Program-made: the position numbers and the translations under genes
The notes under the pieces: model-generated
Told to the model about the DNA's origin: nothing
Databases searched by the model: none
What the model saw: only the letters and a program-made list of their open reading frames with translations
In this document: positions 36,660-45,535 of the stretch, in pieces
Position numbering within the stretch: the stretch's first letter is position 1
Layout: each line of letters begins with the position of its first letter
Origin: Lactococcus sp. dk101
GTDB lineage: Bacteria; Bacillota; Bacilli; Lactobacillales; Streptococcaceae
Direction of reading: 5' to 3'
DNA: 64,000 nucleotides
NCBI RefSeq assembly: GCF_009601055.1
Contig: NZ_WITI01000004.1
Location: forward strand, 62,001-126,000

Positions 36660-37340
36660 ATGAAAAACAAAATCAACTGGACAAGCAAATCAGTTTTAGT
36701 CATCGGTCTTGGTAAATTTGGACGTTATCTTGCTTTGAAAATGCAAGAATTTGGCAATGAAATCATGGTTGTTGATAAAGAGGAAAAAGAAGCACAAAAA
36801 GTATCCAATCTCATTGATGATATTTTTATCGGAGATTGTACGAACGAAGCCGTTTTAAAATCACTCGGCGTAACTGACTTTGACATTTGTTTTGTTACCA
36901 TTGGGGAAGATTTTGAAGCCTCAATCACGATAACCATGCTCCTCAAAAAACTGGGTGCCCAATACATTGTCGTCAAAACAGGGAGTGAATTGCAATCCGA
37001 ACTGCTCCGAAAAATTGGTGCTGACGAAATCATCTATCCCGAACGAGAATTGGCTGAAAAGCTGGCCCTCAAATATCATTCTAACCATATGTTTGAGTCA
37101 TATCTGGAGCTTTCCTCAGAATACTCGATTGTCGAAATGGAAGTTCCTGAACATTGGATTGGCAAATCCATGCAAAAACTGGACATTCGCAAAAAGCACG
37201 GCTTAAATGTCATCGCCATCAAAAATGACGATGAAATCAAAGTCGTCCCCGATGCCAACTACCTCTTTCATGCTAATGATGTGCTGGTGGTCATCGGCAA
37301 ACAAGCTGACATTGGCAATTCGGCAAAACACATGTATTAA
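36660..37340 (+). CDS. ktrA: KtrA/TrkA potassium uptake regulatory protein
   Basis: 226-residue cytoplasmic RCK protein that gates KtrB. RCK_N Rossmann motif VLVIGLGKFGRYLALKM (13-29) with acidic D38/E41 for nucleotide binding, then an RCK_C domain from about 140 (YSIVEMEVPEHWIGKSM...VLVVIGKQADI). RCK_C domains of this type bind ATP/ADP and often c-di-AMP. AAAGGAA precedes the start. Operon with ktrB. Confidence 0.94.
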   Translation: MKNKINWTSKSVLVIGLGKFGRYLALKMQEFGNEIMVVDKEEKEAQKVSNLIDDIFIGDCTNEAVLKSLGVTDFDICFVTIGEDFEASITITMLLKKLGAQYIVVKTGSELQSELLRKIGADEIIYPERELAEKLALKYHSNHMFESYLELSSEYSIVEMEVPEHWIGKSMQKLDIRKKHGLNVIAIKNDDEIKVVPDANYLFHANDVLVVIGKQADIGNSAKHMY

Positions 37341-37377
37341 AAAAAAATTGAATGTGAGTCACATTCATTTTTTTATT
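37340..37377. terminator. Bidirectional terminator between ktrA and the bacteriocin operon
   Basis: TGAATGTG-AGT-CACATTCA stem with long A-run on one side and T-run on the other; serves both converging operons. Confidence 0.88.
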
Positions 37378-37380
37378 TGA

Positions 37381-38001
37381 TTAAAGTGATACGATTTCGT
37401 CCATTTTCTCCCAAACAAAAGGAGTATGTGTCGCCACAATCACTGTAGATTTTCCTGTCAGCAATGACAAAATCAAGTCAACAACCTCACGCCCATTTTC
37501 TTCGTCTAAACTTGCCGTGGGTTCATCTGCCAAAATAAGCGGTGGATTTTTTATCATAACTTTTGCAATCGCGACACGCTGGGCTTCTCCACCAGATAAA
37601 GAATATATTTTCCGCTTCAAATCAGGTTCCAAATTGACCTTTTTCAGCGTTTCAATCATTATTTTTCTTTGTTCGGCTTTTTTCACTTTTTTTCCGACAA
37701 AGGCAAGCGCTAGATTTTGCTCAATCGTTTCATTGTCAATCAAACCGTAGTTTTGAAACAAATAGCCGACAAAATCACGGAAATAAACCTGCTCACGAAT
37801 TTGAGGCAATGGTTTTCCATCTATTTTGACGCTCCCCCCATCTGCTTTTTCAAGTTTTCCGATGATATTCAGAAGCGTTGTCTTGCCTGATCCGGATTGT
37901 CCGACCAAGGCATAAGATTTTCCTTCCTCAAACTGATATTCAAAATGATCAAGCACAATCTTGTCATCAAATTTTTTTGAAATGTCTTCTAATTCAATCA
38001 T
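37381..38001 (-). CDS. ABC transporter ATPase, bacteriocin-associated
   Basis: 206-residue ATPase. Walker A GQSGSGKTT (34-42), Q-loop in FQNYGLIDNE, signature LSGGEAQR (about 139-146), Walker B ILADEPTAS. It resembles ATPases that accompany lactococcin 972-type bacteriocins. The gene starts 2 nt after the stop of the large membrane protein gene, and GGGAG precedes it. It probably powers export of, or protection against, the bacteriocin. Last gene of the cluster. Confidence 0.88.
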   Translation of the reverse strand: MIELEDISKKFDDKIVLDHFEYQFEEGKSYALVGQSGSGKTTLLNIIGKLEKADGGSVKIDGKPLPQIREQVYFRDFVGYLFQNYGLIDNETIEQNLALAFVGKKVKKAEQRKIMIETLKKVNLEPDLKRKIYSLSGGEAQRVAIAKVMIKNPPLILADEPTASLDEENGREVVDLILSLLTGKSTVIVATHTPFVWEKMDEIVSL

Positions 38002-38003
38002 AC

Positions 38004-40004
38004 TTATTCTCCCTTCAAATAAAGTATATTCACTGCACCTTGTCTTCTTAGCTGATATGAAAAAATCACACCCATCATCAGTAAGTAAACAAGCAAAATA
38101 TTAAATGTCACAAGAGGCAAGCCTATCAAAAATGAAATCATCATCATCAAAACTAAGGCAATCGAAATCGTAAGGAGATAGGTCTGATGAATTTTGAATA
38201 AATTTTTTCCTGCAAGTTGCTCAATCAAAAATTTTCTACGATTTTGATAGAAATAAACGCTATTTAATAAGGACACCAAGACGCCTGCACTGAGTAATCC
38301 CAAAACATTTGCAACAACCATCGTATTCCGCTCAAGCTGAATTTGGTCAACTTTTACTGTTATTTCATTATAACCGTTGTAAAGGCCGCCCATTTTTCCA
38401 GTCAGATGATTTTCTGTCATCATTTGGAGGACTTGGCTTGGATTGCTAACCAAAATCTGATTGATATGGGGTTGATAGACACTTGTAAAAGCTTTAGCAT
38501 CCTTTCCTGTAAAGGTTTTTGCACCATAGACTACTAGGAGTGGCTCCTTAGCAAAACTTTGATCTGAAAGTTGCAAGCCCGTAATGCCAAACATAGAATA
38601 AGCAAAGACTTGCTTTTGTGGTGACGTATAAAGTGAGCTTATCGTATGCATATCAGGTGCCCAGGTTTGAAGTGGTTTAACCCACTCTTTAGTCAACTGC
38701 TCAAAATTTTGACTTTGACTTTGTGGCACTAGAAATGCTTCCTGTCCTTCTCCAAGATGCATGACTTGCTTTTCGACAGCCGAGGGAAGTTGAATGTGTT
38801 CTTTTTTCAGGAAATTTTCATTGACAGTTAAGAGATTTTGGTCTGGGTAAGGGCTGAAATGATAGCCCACACTTGCCAAGTCATTTTGTCCGAAAGTTCC
38901 ATTGCTATACATGATTTGATTATCAAACTGGTTGGCTACTAACAAGGTATCGGGCTTCTCTAGGAGAGGGAGCAGAAAGTTTATGAAATCTTGATTGTTA
39001 ACCATATTTGTCATAACCATGCCGTAATAACTCTTGTTTTTCGCCCATGCCGCTTGTCCTTCAGAAAGCGTTTTCAAGGTTTGGTTGGTGGATAAGAGAT
39101 TAGAGAGCGAAGCTATTGAGACAAAGAGGGTAAGCATCTGGAAAGTAATCATCACGCCTGTCAAAACTTTTAACGGTGCTTTGCCTTTTACTGCAAGATT
39201 GATGGGTTGTCTTTGAAAACTGATATAAGCAAGCCATGCTATGAACAGCGTAACCAAAACAAGTAGCAAGCCCCAAGCTGCAATCGGGGTAAAGATCGTT
39301 TGAATATATTGAAGTGAAAGATTAGCAGTAATCAAAAAATAAAGCGAGCCAAGTCCAGTACAAAGCACTATAGTAACCAGCACAAAGACAATATTCGACC
39401 TTATAGTCTTAAAAGCGAGGTTCTTTCTGCTATATCCTGACAAACGCTCTATACCTGTTTTTTTGATGACAGAGATATATTCAGCCAGAAGCAAGGCAAT
39501 ATAGATAAAAAGCAAAACTAGAAAGATAAACCATAAAGACGGTGTTGCGATAAATTCTTTAAGAATGGTAAAGCTATTGTCCAGTGAAAAAGCAGACACC
39601 TGATTTCCAAGTTTTGATAGGTCTGTAGCGGCTTGTCTTGCCGTATAACCTTTCCCTACCACCACATAGTTCGTGGTATCAGGGCTTTCCTTGATGACCG
39701 CTTTACTTTTCTGTAAAGGAAGATAGGATGGCAGTTTGATATCCCCGATTTGTTCATAGGTATAGGACATTCCTTCTGATGCTTTTGAATCAGGAAGAAC
39801 GAATCGTTTAGCGAAACTTACATGATGTGCTTCTGCCAGATTTAAAAGCTCATTTTTGACATTTCCTTTCGTCTGTACAATCACAAAAGTTTGTTGGTTG
39901 CCCCCCATCATACCTGGAATTTGCACATTCAGCAATCCAACAGAAATTACCATAATCACCGATAGAGACACGACAATAAAATTGTTTTGAAGTATTTTAT
40001 ACAT
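38004..40004 (-). CDS. Bacteriocin-associated integral membrane protein (lactococcin 972 group)
   Basis: 666 residues with an N-terminal membrane segment (about 8-28), a long extracellular domain, a group of segments around 155-300 and three more at the C-terminus, about seven in all. This fits the 7-TM putative immunity/permease family that accompanies lactococcin 972-like peptides. It is the natural membrane partner of the ATPase encoded 2 nt downstream. The GGAGG site follows an intrinsic terminator-like hairpin that separates it from the bacteriocin gene. Confidence 0.88.
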   Translation of the reverse strand: MYKILQNNFIVVSLSVIMVISVGLLNVQIPGMMGGNQQTFVIVQTKGNVKNELLNLAEAHHVSFAKRFVLPDSKASEGMSYTYEQIGDIKLPSYLPLQKSKAVIKESPDTTNYVVVGKGYTARQAATDLSKLGNQVSAFSLDNSFTILKEFIATPSLWFIFLVLLFIYIALLLAEYISVIKKTGIERLSGYSRKNLAFKTIRSNIVFVLVTIVLCTGLGSLYFLITANLSLQYIQTIFTPIAAWGLLLVLVTLFIAWLAYISFQRQPINLAVKGKAPLKVLTGVMITFQMLTLFVSIASLSNLLSTNQTLKTLSEGQAAWAKNKSYYGMVMTNMVNNQDFINFLLPLLEKPDTLLVANQFDNQIMYSNGTFGQNDLASVGYHFSPYPDQNLLTVNENFLKKEHIQLPSAVEKQVMHLGEGQEAFLVPQSQSQNFEQLTKEWVKPLQTWAPDMHTISSLYTSPQKQVFAYSMFGITGLQLSDQSFAKEPLLVVYGAKTFTGKDAKAFTSVYQPHINQILVSNPSQVLQMMTENHLTGKMGGLYNGYNEITVKVDQIQLERNTMVVANVLGLLSAGVLVSLLNSVYFYQNRRKFLIEQLAGKNLFKIHQTYLLTISIALVLMMMISFLIGLPLVTFNILLVYLLMMGVIFSYQLRRQGAVNILYLKGE

Positions 40005-40020
40005 ATAACCTCCTCCCTAT

Positions 40021-40057
40021 AAAAAACGTCCTAGCCTAACTTCTACTAGAACGTTTT
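40021..40057 (-). terminator. Intra-operon terminator/attenuator after the bacteriocin gene
   Basis: Stem AAAACGT-T-CTAG / CTAG-G-ACGTTTT (40046-40057 with 40023-40034 on the opposite side) followed by six T on the minus strand. It lies between the bacteriocin gene and its membrane-protein gene and would lower expression of the latter. Confidence 0.8.
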
Positions 40058-40067
40058 ACACTATCAC

Positions 40068-40412
40068 TTAATAAGTACTTGTATTTGCGTAAAATGCTGC
40101 TTGATCCCAAAGGTCACCAATGCTTGCCGTTGCATATTGTCCGCCCTTTGCATCAAAAATTGAACAAGCTCCATTAGCGACATTGATAATTTTTGCTCCA
40201 TGTGCTTGATTCGCCATGTAATATTGTGAATAAGCATTTGTGAGAGTATAGCCATATTGCCAAGTTCCACCACTCCATGATTTTGTATTTGTGGTATAGT
40301 TATCTCCATAAGTTACAGAGGTGGTTGTAGCAAACGCTGGAGTTGTAGAAAGTCCAAAACCGAGTCCAAATAAAGCAACTGTTGAAACAGCAATTATTTT
40401 TTTAACTTCCAT
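40068..40412 (-). CDS. Lactococcin 972-like bacteriocin precursor
   Basis: 114-residue precursor. The start at 40412 (MEVKKIIAVSTVALFG) follows AAAGGAC. Signal peptide 1-28 with cleavage expected after PAFA. The mature part holds GGTWQYGYTLTNAYSQYY (49-66), closely parallel to the GTWQHGYG...AYSNY start of lactococcin 972, and ends with an ASFYYN-like AAFYANTSTY. The mature region is longer than lactococcin 972 (about 86 against 66 residues), with an extra N-terminal T/S/N-rich stretch of about 20 residues, and has one cysteine (C83). Lactococcin 972 binds lipid II and blocks septum formation; the same target is likely here. Confidence 0.9.
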   Translation of the reverse strand: MEVKKIIAVSTVALFGLGFGLSTTPAFATTTSVTYGDNYTTNTKSWSGGTWQYGYTLTNAYSQYYMANQAHGAKIINVANGACSIFDAKGGQYATASIGDLWDQAAFYANTSTY

Positions 40413-40800
40413 AACGAAGTCCTTTCTGATTGTTTTTCTAAACAAACAAAATAAATTTTTCCGCTTTCGGTATTCCTTGAAAATACCTGTAATGACTTAT
40501 AATCTCCTCCTTTTATGTGTTCTGAAACTATGGTTGGTGTACACCTAACTCCCTTTTATCTAGATAAAATCAAAAAATTCAAGTTTTCTAAAAAAAGTTC
40601 ATAGTTTGATTGTACTTCTACATAGAAGTTGTAACAAGAATGAGTGGAACAACTTAGATTTCCATTGGACTGTACCTCTACTATATCTATTGTTGGCTGA
40701 ACCCTTTATTTCGGTTCCTTGATTTCATGAGCTTATTATACACCCCGATTTTTCCATTTGGGTATTTATATAAGCGTTCTTATATTTTTTATAATAAAAA
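40413..40800 (-). promoter_or_regulatory. Bacteriocin upstream region
   Basis: About 390 bp without a convincing gene. A minus-strand TATAAT (40740-40735) would give a ~320-nt leader. Within the leader lies the perfect palindrome GGTGTACACC (40536-40545) and, at about 40505, an AGGAGG not followed by a usable start codon. No SHP-type peptide gene is evident. Confidence 0.5.
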
Positions 40801-40827
40801 AAAATCTGTAAATAATACAGATTTTTT
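40795..40827 (-). terminator. Terminator of the Rgg-like regulator gene
   Basis: 10-bp stem AAAATCTGTA/TACAGATTTT (40801-40810/40816-40825), flanked by A- and T-runs. Confidence 0.85.
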
Positions 40828-41869
40828 AGCGAATTGAATTAAAAGCTTTTACAAATTTTTGATAAAGTGCGGTATCCCCAAGATTTTTGATCATTCGAAT
40901 AACTTCTTCCATTTGATTTACTCCATCGTCATTGTGTTCCTTTTTATAGATATAGTATCCTTTTGTAAATAAATAGCTCAATCTTGAATACTCATCTCTT
41001 GGGAGAAGCAAATCTTTTACTCTTTCTAAAATCCCGATAGCAGCCATAAATTCGTCTCTTTCAACTAAAGTAAAGCAAGTCTCTAAAACCGCTTGTGTAA
41101 CCAGCTTTCTAGCAGTTGGTCTATATTCATAAAAATATGGATGTTTTGTAAAATCTCTTGTAAACGAACGTAAAGCTTTGGTTGTCATGAACTGAGCTAC
41201 ATGGATATAACAATAAATATCTGGAAGAGTCCAATCATCCAATCCAAACAAAAAAGTAGTCACCTCCTCTGCTTCGTTCTCAGTCAATCCTATCTCAAGA
41301 CAGGCTTTAGCTGCTAAAGAAAAATAATAAAAATCAGGTTGATTTTTCGCTTCATCATATAGTTGTTGGATAAGTTCAAAGTTAGAGTAACAATCAGCAT
41401 AATCTAACTTGTGAAATAAAGCTAAAATAACTTCTTCAGAGCCATTATTCAGAAAAAAACTAAAATCAGAAAGGGGAATATGCATTTTTTGCAATGCGTC
41501 ATCTATTTTGTTGAGGGGAGGCATTATTTTCCCCTCCTCAAATAAATCAAGCATTAAAGGTGAAAGACCTAAGTCTGTAAAGTCTGTAGTTTCAAAGCCT
41601 CTTTGTTCACGAAGGCTGCGGAAAACTCTGCCGTATCTTTGATAATAATTCTGATTCTCAACCACATCTAAAAAAGAGGTCAAATCAATCCCTAAAACTT
41701 TCAAAGCAAACTCTAGCTTATCTAGTTTAGGTAATGATTTTCCAGCTTCAAAAGCTGTGATTGTCTGATAAGAAAGATTTTCTGTATCAAACGCTTTTAA
41801 AGGGAGCTGAAGCGACTCTCTCATGTCTTTAAAAGTTTGTCCCATCTTTTTAATATCCATATTTTCCAT
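40826..41869 (-). CDS. Rgg/MutR-family transcriptional regulator with duplicated HTH domain
   Basis: About 347 residues from the start at 41869 (MENMDIKKMGQTF); a start three codons later is equally possible, and earlier starts are excluded by the -10 box at 41894-41889. Two consecutive XRE-like helix-turn-helix domains of ~64 residues can be aligned: MGQTFKDMRESLQLPLKAFD and YGRVFRSLREQRGFETTDFT, each continuing with L-S..., E-A/E-GK and a conserved L-D/N-K-L/I. A C-terminal helical repeat region (about 150-347) follows, as in Rgg peptide-sensing proteins. It lies directly upstream of the bacteriocin gene in the same direction and is the likely regulator. Confidence 0.8.
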   Translation of the reverse strand: MENMDIKKMGQTFKDMRESLQLPLKAFDTENLSYQTITAFEAGKSLPKLDKLEFALKVLGIDLTSFLDVVENQNYYQRYGRVFRSLREQRGFETTDFTDLGLSPLMLDLFEEGKIMPPLNKIDDALQKMHIPLSDFSFFLNNGSEEVILALFHKLDYADCYSNFELIQQLYDEAKNQPDFYYFSLAAKACLEIGLTENEAEEVTTFLFGLDDWTLPDIYCYIHVAQFMTTKALRSFTRDFTKHPYFYEYRPTARKLVTQAVLETCFTLVERDEFMAAIGILERVKDLLLPRDEYSRLSYLFTKGYYIYKKEHNDDGVNQMEEVIRMIKNLGDTALYQKFVKAFNSIR

Positions 41870-41888
41870 TTTCCATGGTTTATTTATC

Positions 41889-41921
41889 ATTATACAATAA
41901 TAATCTTTAGAATACGTATTC
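41889..41921 (-). promoter_or_regulatory. Promoter and candidate operator of the Rgg-like gene
   Basis: -10 TATAAT at 41894-41889. The perfect 12-bp palindrome GAATACGTATTC (41910-41921) covers the -35 region, a typical autoregulatory operator position. Confidence 0.55.
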
Positions 41922-42044
41922 AAACTTATCAACGCTCTATTTTTTAGCCATACGTTCGCTTCAGTTTATTTGCACCATCAAAAAAAGGAGCTGAGACATT
42001 TTCCGTAGATTATGCCGCAGTTCCCTTTTTATTCGTCTCATTTT

Positions 42045-43190
42045 TTATTCGCTTTGGAGCGCCAAAAGACGTGCAATATTTGCTGTTGTTCGTTCGACAT
42101 TGCTTTTTCCTTCTCGCAATGCTGTCTCAAGGTCGCACGCTTTAGATTGAATGCCGAAAATCGCTGTAATTCCTTCATCATATAAGACATCGACATCCTT
42201 GCCCACATGACCTGCGAGAGCAAGGCAAGGCACATAATATTTTTGAGCAATCTGTGCCACACCATAAGGCACTTTTCCAAACTTGGTTTGAAAATCCATG
42301 CCCCCCTCGCCTGTGAAAACAAAATCAGCCCTTTTGATTTTTTCGTCCAATCCAATCAAGTCGCAGATAAGCCTTATCCCAGACTGAAGCTTGGCAGGTG
42401 TGAAAGCCAGCAATCCTGCACCCAAGCCACCCGCAGCGCCGCCACCTTTGACATTTTCCACATCAATCCCCAAATCACGAGAAATAAGTCTGGCATAGTG
42501 CTGTAAATTTTTGTCCAGTTGTTCCATCATTTCTGGACTTGCTCCTTTTTGCCCGCCAAAAACATAGGAAGCACCGTTTTTTCCACAGAGCGGATTGGTC
42601 ACATCACTTGCTACCAAAAATTCAATCTTCTGAACGCGCCTATCAAAGTTTGTCACATCAATTTTCCGCAACTCTGACAAAGCGGCAGCACCCAATGCGA
42701 TGGAATTTCCGTTTCCGTCAAGGAGTCTTGCACCCAGTGCCTGAGCCATTCCTGCACCGCCATCATTTGTCGCAGAGCCACCAATGCCAAGAACAATTTT
42801 TTCAGCTCCATAATCAAGAGCGGCTTTAATCAATTCGCCTGTGCCAAAAGTCGTTGTCAACAATGGATTGCGTTCAGCTTCTGTCAGTAATTCGAGGCCA
42901 CTGGCTTTTGCCATTTCGATGACTGCCGTTTTACTATTCCCTAAAAAACCAAAATAAGTTTTCACTTTTTGATTTGCAAGTGGGCCTGTTACTACTGCTT
43001 CGATTTTTTCACCTTTTGTTGCTTCAATCAAGACATCTGTTGTGCCTTCGCCACCATCTGCCATCGGTGCATTGACGATTTCAGCATTTGGAAAAACGGT
43101 CAAAATTCCTTTTGACATGGCTTGACAGACCTCATTTGCAGTCATACTCTCTTTAAAAGAATCTGGTGCAAGCACGAATTTTTTTATCAT
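42045..43190 (-). CDS. glxK: Glycerate kinase
   Basis: 381 residues, GlxK/type-II-like glycerate kinase converting glycerate to phosphoglycerate. N-terminal VLAPDSFKESMTANEVCQAM (6-25) and the glycine-rich GIGGSATNDGGAGMAQALGARL (about 134-155) are diagnostic; GGGAAGGLGAGL lies near 267-278 and FTGEGGMD near 310. AGGAGG precedes the start. It stands alone. A hairpin with stem TGAGAC/GTCTCA and a T-run at 41978-42040 probably terminates it. Confidence 0.93.
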   Translation of the reverse strand: MIKKFVLAPDSFKESMTANEVCQAMSKGILTVFPNAEIVNAPMADGGEGTTDVLIEATKGEKIEAVVTGPLANQKVKTYFGFLGNSKTAVIEMAKASGLELLTEAERNPLLTTTFGTGELIKAALDYGAEKIVLGIGGSATNDGGAGMAQALGARLLDGNGNSIALGAAALSELRKIDVTNFDRRVQKIEFLVASDVTNPLCGKNGASYVFGGQKGASPEMMEQLDKNLQHYARLISRDLGIDVENVKGGGAAGGLGAGLLAFTPAKLQSGIRLICDLIGLDEKIKRADFVFTGEGGMDFQTKFGKVPYGVAQIAQKYYVPCLALAGHVGKDVDVLYDEGITAIFGIQSKACDLETALREGKSNVERTTANIARLLALQSE

Positions 43191-43291
43191 TTTTCACTCC
43201 TCCTTAATCTCGGAAATTTCTTGAGCTATCTTGCCTTCATTATAGCATTTCTAGCCATAGAATAAAGAGTGAAATCTAAAAAAATGCAACA

Positions 43292-43316
43292 AAAAAACCG
43301 TCCCTTAGGACAGTTT
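43292..43316 (-). terminator. Terminator of the tRNA-Arg/tRNA-Pro transcript
   Basis: Minus strand AACTGTCC-TAAG-GGACGGTT followed by seven T, directly after tRNA-Pro. Confidence 0.88.
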
Positions 43317-43322
43317 AGTTAG

Positions 43323-43396
43323 TCGGGAAGACAGGATTCGAACCTGCGACACCTTGGTCCCAAACCAAGTACTCTACCAAGCTGAGCTACTTCCCG
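43323..43396 (-). tRNA. tRNA-Pro (anticodon TGG)
   Basis: 74 nt; acceptor CGGGAAG/CTTCCCG, anticodon arm ACTTGG-TTTGGGA-CCAAGG with TGG, T arm CAGGTTCGAATCCTG. CCA not encoded. Follows tRNA-Arg by 46 bp on the same strand. Confidence 0.95.
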
Positions 43397-43442
43397 TAGC
43401 ATTGTTTTCAATAAAAAAATGACCAATGTCATACTTTAGTGA

Positions 43443-43516
43443 TGCAAGCAGTAGGATTCGAACCTACAACCGTCTGATTCGTAGTCAGATACTCTATCCA
43501 GTTGAGCCATGCCTGC
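43443..43516 (-). tRNA. tRNA-Arg (anticodon ACG)
   Basis: 74 nt; acceptor GCAGGCA/TGCTTGC with one G-U pair, anticodon arm CTGA-CTACGAA-TCAG with ACG (read as ICG after editing by TadA), T arm TAGGTTCGAATCCTA. Same transcript as tRNA-Pro. Confidence 0.95.
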
Positions 43517-43610
43517 AATGTCTTATTCCAAACGACTTATTTATTATATCAAAGACTTCTTAAGAATGCAAGAATTTAGGTCTAAAAAAACTAAAAAACT
43601 GAAACAAGGT

Positions 43611-44738
43611 TCAGTTTTTTACTTTCATATCAAGGAATTTAGCTATGTTTTCCACAGCAAAATCAAGCACTTCTTCATTAGGCGACATTTGATTTGAATG
43701 AAGGGCAAAAGGACTGTCAATCCCCAGCCAGAACATGACCCCAGGGATTTTCGACAATAGATAACCAAAATCTTCCCCAGTCATCGCTGGTGCAATATCA
43801 ATCAAATGAACGGCATCATCTTTACTGAAAAAATCCATCAATTCTTTTGCTAAAATCGGATTATTTTCAACGGGCAGATAACCGCCTTGAATAATTTCAA
43901 TATCCAGTTCCATATTGAAGCCTTGGGCTACAGCTTTAGCAATCTCAAGGACACGATTTTTTGTGAAATCTAAGACATCAAGGGTCAGAGCACGAATGGT
44001 ACCGTGAAGAAAGGCTGTCTCAGCAATGATATTATTGGTTGTTCCTGCGTGCATTTCGCCAAAGGTCACAACGGCTGAACCAAGTGGGTCAGTATTTCTA
44101 GAAACAATGGTTTGCACCTGTGTGATGAAATAACTAGCAGCAACCAATGCATCATTTGCTTCATGTGGAAATGCCGCATGTCCGCTCTTGCCTTTAAAGG
44201 TCAATTTGACCTCGCAAGTTCCTGCAAATAAAGTATGTGTGTTGGTGGCAATATCTCCAACCTTCAAATCTGGCCGAACGTGCAAGCCGTAAAACTCATC
44301 TGGTTTCCAATCGCCAAAAGCATTTTCGACATACATCAACTTGCCGCCAGCTTCATTTTCTTCTGCTGGTTGAAACAAGAAAAGAAGATTTTGAAGTGGC
44401 TGTTGATCTGCCATTTTTTCAAATAGACCGAGTGCAGTCGTCATGTGTATATCATGGCCGCAGGCGTGCATTTTGCCATTGTGACTTGCAAATTCAAGAC
44501 CCGTTTCTTCTTCGACAGGCAAGCCGTCAATATCTGTCCGCCAACCGATTGTAGTGGTCGGTTTTGAGCCATGAATCATGACGAGAATTCCTGTCCGCCA
44601 AGTTTTCAACTCAATATAATCCTTGTCAGCGCTGACAGCTTTGATGATTTCCAGCAGGTATTTTTGCGTCTCAAATTCTTGCAACCCAATCTCAGGAATA
44701 CTGTGCAAATGACGACGAATTTTGATTAAATCTAGCAT
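43611..44738 (-). CDS. dapL: N-acetyldiaminopimelate deacetylase (M20 family)
   Basis: 375-residue M20 metallo-hydrolase. Zinc-site motifs [11 protein letters not shown] (about 89-99) and [11 protein letters not shown] (about 126-136). Removes acetyl from N-acetyl-LL-diaminopimelate in the acetylase branch of lysine and peptidoglycan precursor synthesis. The assignment over a general aminoacylase rests on its position 26 bp after dapH. GGAG precedes the start. One exact palindrome copy (44624-44637) is read VSADK. Confidence 0.88.
   Translation of the reverse strand: MLDLIKIRRHLHSIPEIGLQEFETQKYLLEIIKAVSADKDYIELKTWRTGILVMIHGSKPTTTIGWRTDIDGLPVEEETGLEFASHNGKMHACGHDIHMTTALGLFEKMADQQPLQNLLFLFQPAEENEAGGKLMYVENAFGDWKPDEFYGLHVRPDLKVGDIATNTHTLFAGTCEVKLTFKGKSGHAAFPHEANDALVAASYFITQVQTIVSRNTDPLGSAVVTFGEMHAGTTNNIIAETAFLHGTIRALTLDVLDFTKNRVLEIAKAVAQGFNMELDIEIIQGGYLPVENNPILAKELMDFFSKDDAVHLIDIAPAMTGEDFGYLLSKIPGVMFWLGIDSPFALHSNQMSPNEEVLDFAVENIAKFLDMKVKN
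44624..44637. repeat. TGTCAGNNCTGACA palindrome, copy 13 (in dapL)
   Basis: TGTCAG-CG-CTGACA, read as AVSADKD. Confidence 0.9.
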
Positions 44739-44764
44739 TTTATTCTCCGAATTATTTATCAGTA

Positions 44765-45469
44765 TTATAAATTTCTCAATGCATCTTCAAGAGCTGTTTT
44801 TTGTTGTGTTTTTTCATCAATTTTTTTGATAATACGTGCTGGCACACCCGCTACAACAACATTTTCTGGCACATCTTGGGTTACAATAGCACCCGCCGCA
44901 ACGACTGAGCCTTTTCCTACTTGAACCCCTTCAATGACAACCGCATTGGCACCCACCAAGACATCATCTCCGATACGTACAGGTTCAGCACTCGCTGGTT
45001 CAATAACGCCCGCAAGAACAGCTCCTGCTCCGATATGTGCATGTTTACCAACAGTGGCACGTCCGCCAAGTACTGCTCCCATGTCAATCATGGTTCCTTC
45101 ACCGATTTCGGCACCAATGTTAATGATGGCTCCCATCATGACAACTGCACCGTCACCAATGGTTACCTGATCACGAATGATACTTCCTGGTTCAATACGT
45201 GCATTCAAATGACGCGTATCAAGCATTGGAACTGCTGAATTTCTTCCGTCAAACTCAACAATATAGTCTTGATTTTCTGTCAGAGCTGACAAAAGTGGTT
45301 CAATGTCTTTCCAGTCTCCAACAAGAACTGTACGGTTTGATAAGACAAGGACATTTTCGCCTGCTGACTCCTCAAATGGTTTCTTCAAGGTCACTTTGAC
45401 CGTCGTTTTTTTCTCTGCATTTCCGATAAATGCGATGATTTCTTGAGCTGATAATTTTTGTGCGTTCAT
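44765..45469 (-). CDS. dapH: 2,3,4,5-tetrahydropyridine-2,6-dicarboxylate N-acetyltransferase
   Basis: 234 residues. An N-terminal domain of ~85 residues is followed by a left-handed beta-helix of hexapeptide repeats ([26 protein letters not shown]..., about 97-215). Acetylates tetrahydrodipicolinate, the step before the DapL branch. AAGGAG precedes the start. It forms an operon with dapL. One exact palindrome copy is read LSALTE. Confidence 0.95.
   Translation of the reverse strand: MNAQKLSAQEIIAFIGNAEKKTTVKVTLKKPFEESAGENVLVLSNRTVLVGDWKDIEPLLSALTENQDYIVEFDGRNSAVPMLDTRHLNARIEPGSIIRDQVTIGDGAVVMMGAIINIGAEIGEGTMIDMGAVLGGRATVGKHAHIGAGAVLAGVIEPASAEPVRIGDDVLVGANAVVIEGVQVGKGSVVAAGAIVTQDVPENVVVAGVPARIIKKIDEKTQQKTALEDALRNL
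45279..45292. repeat. TGTCAGNNCTGACA palindrome, copy 14 (in dapH)
   Basis: TGTCAG-AG-CTGACA, read as LLSALTE. Confidence 0.9.
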
Positions 45470-45535
45470 TTGTAATTTTCTCCTTATTCTGACAATTCTA
45501 TCTAAAAATTTTTGCGAGATTTTCGCAAAAATAAT

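Noticed and set aside
40441-40506. AGGAGG followed by ATTATAAGTC in the bacteriocin leader, considered as a 21-codon peptide gene with an ATT start
   Set aside because: ATT starts are extremely rare and no in-frame ATG, GTG or TTG is available; probably a relic or structural leader.
40515-40604. 29-codon plus-strand ORF (MCSETMVGVH...) upstream of the bacteriocin, considered as an SHP-type peptide
   Set aside because: No ribosome site (the sequence before it is the complement of one), not hydrophobic enough, and no promoter.
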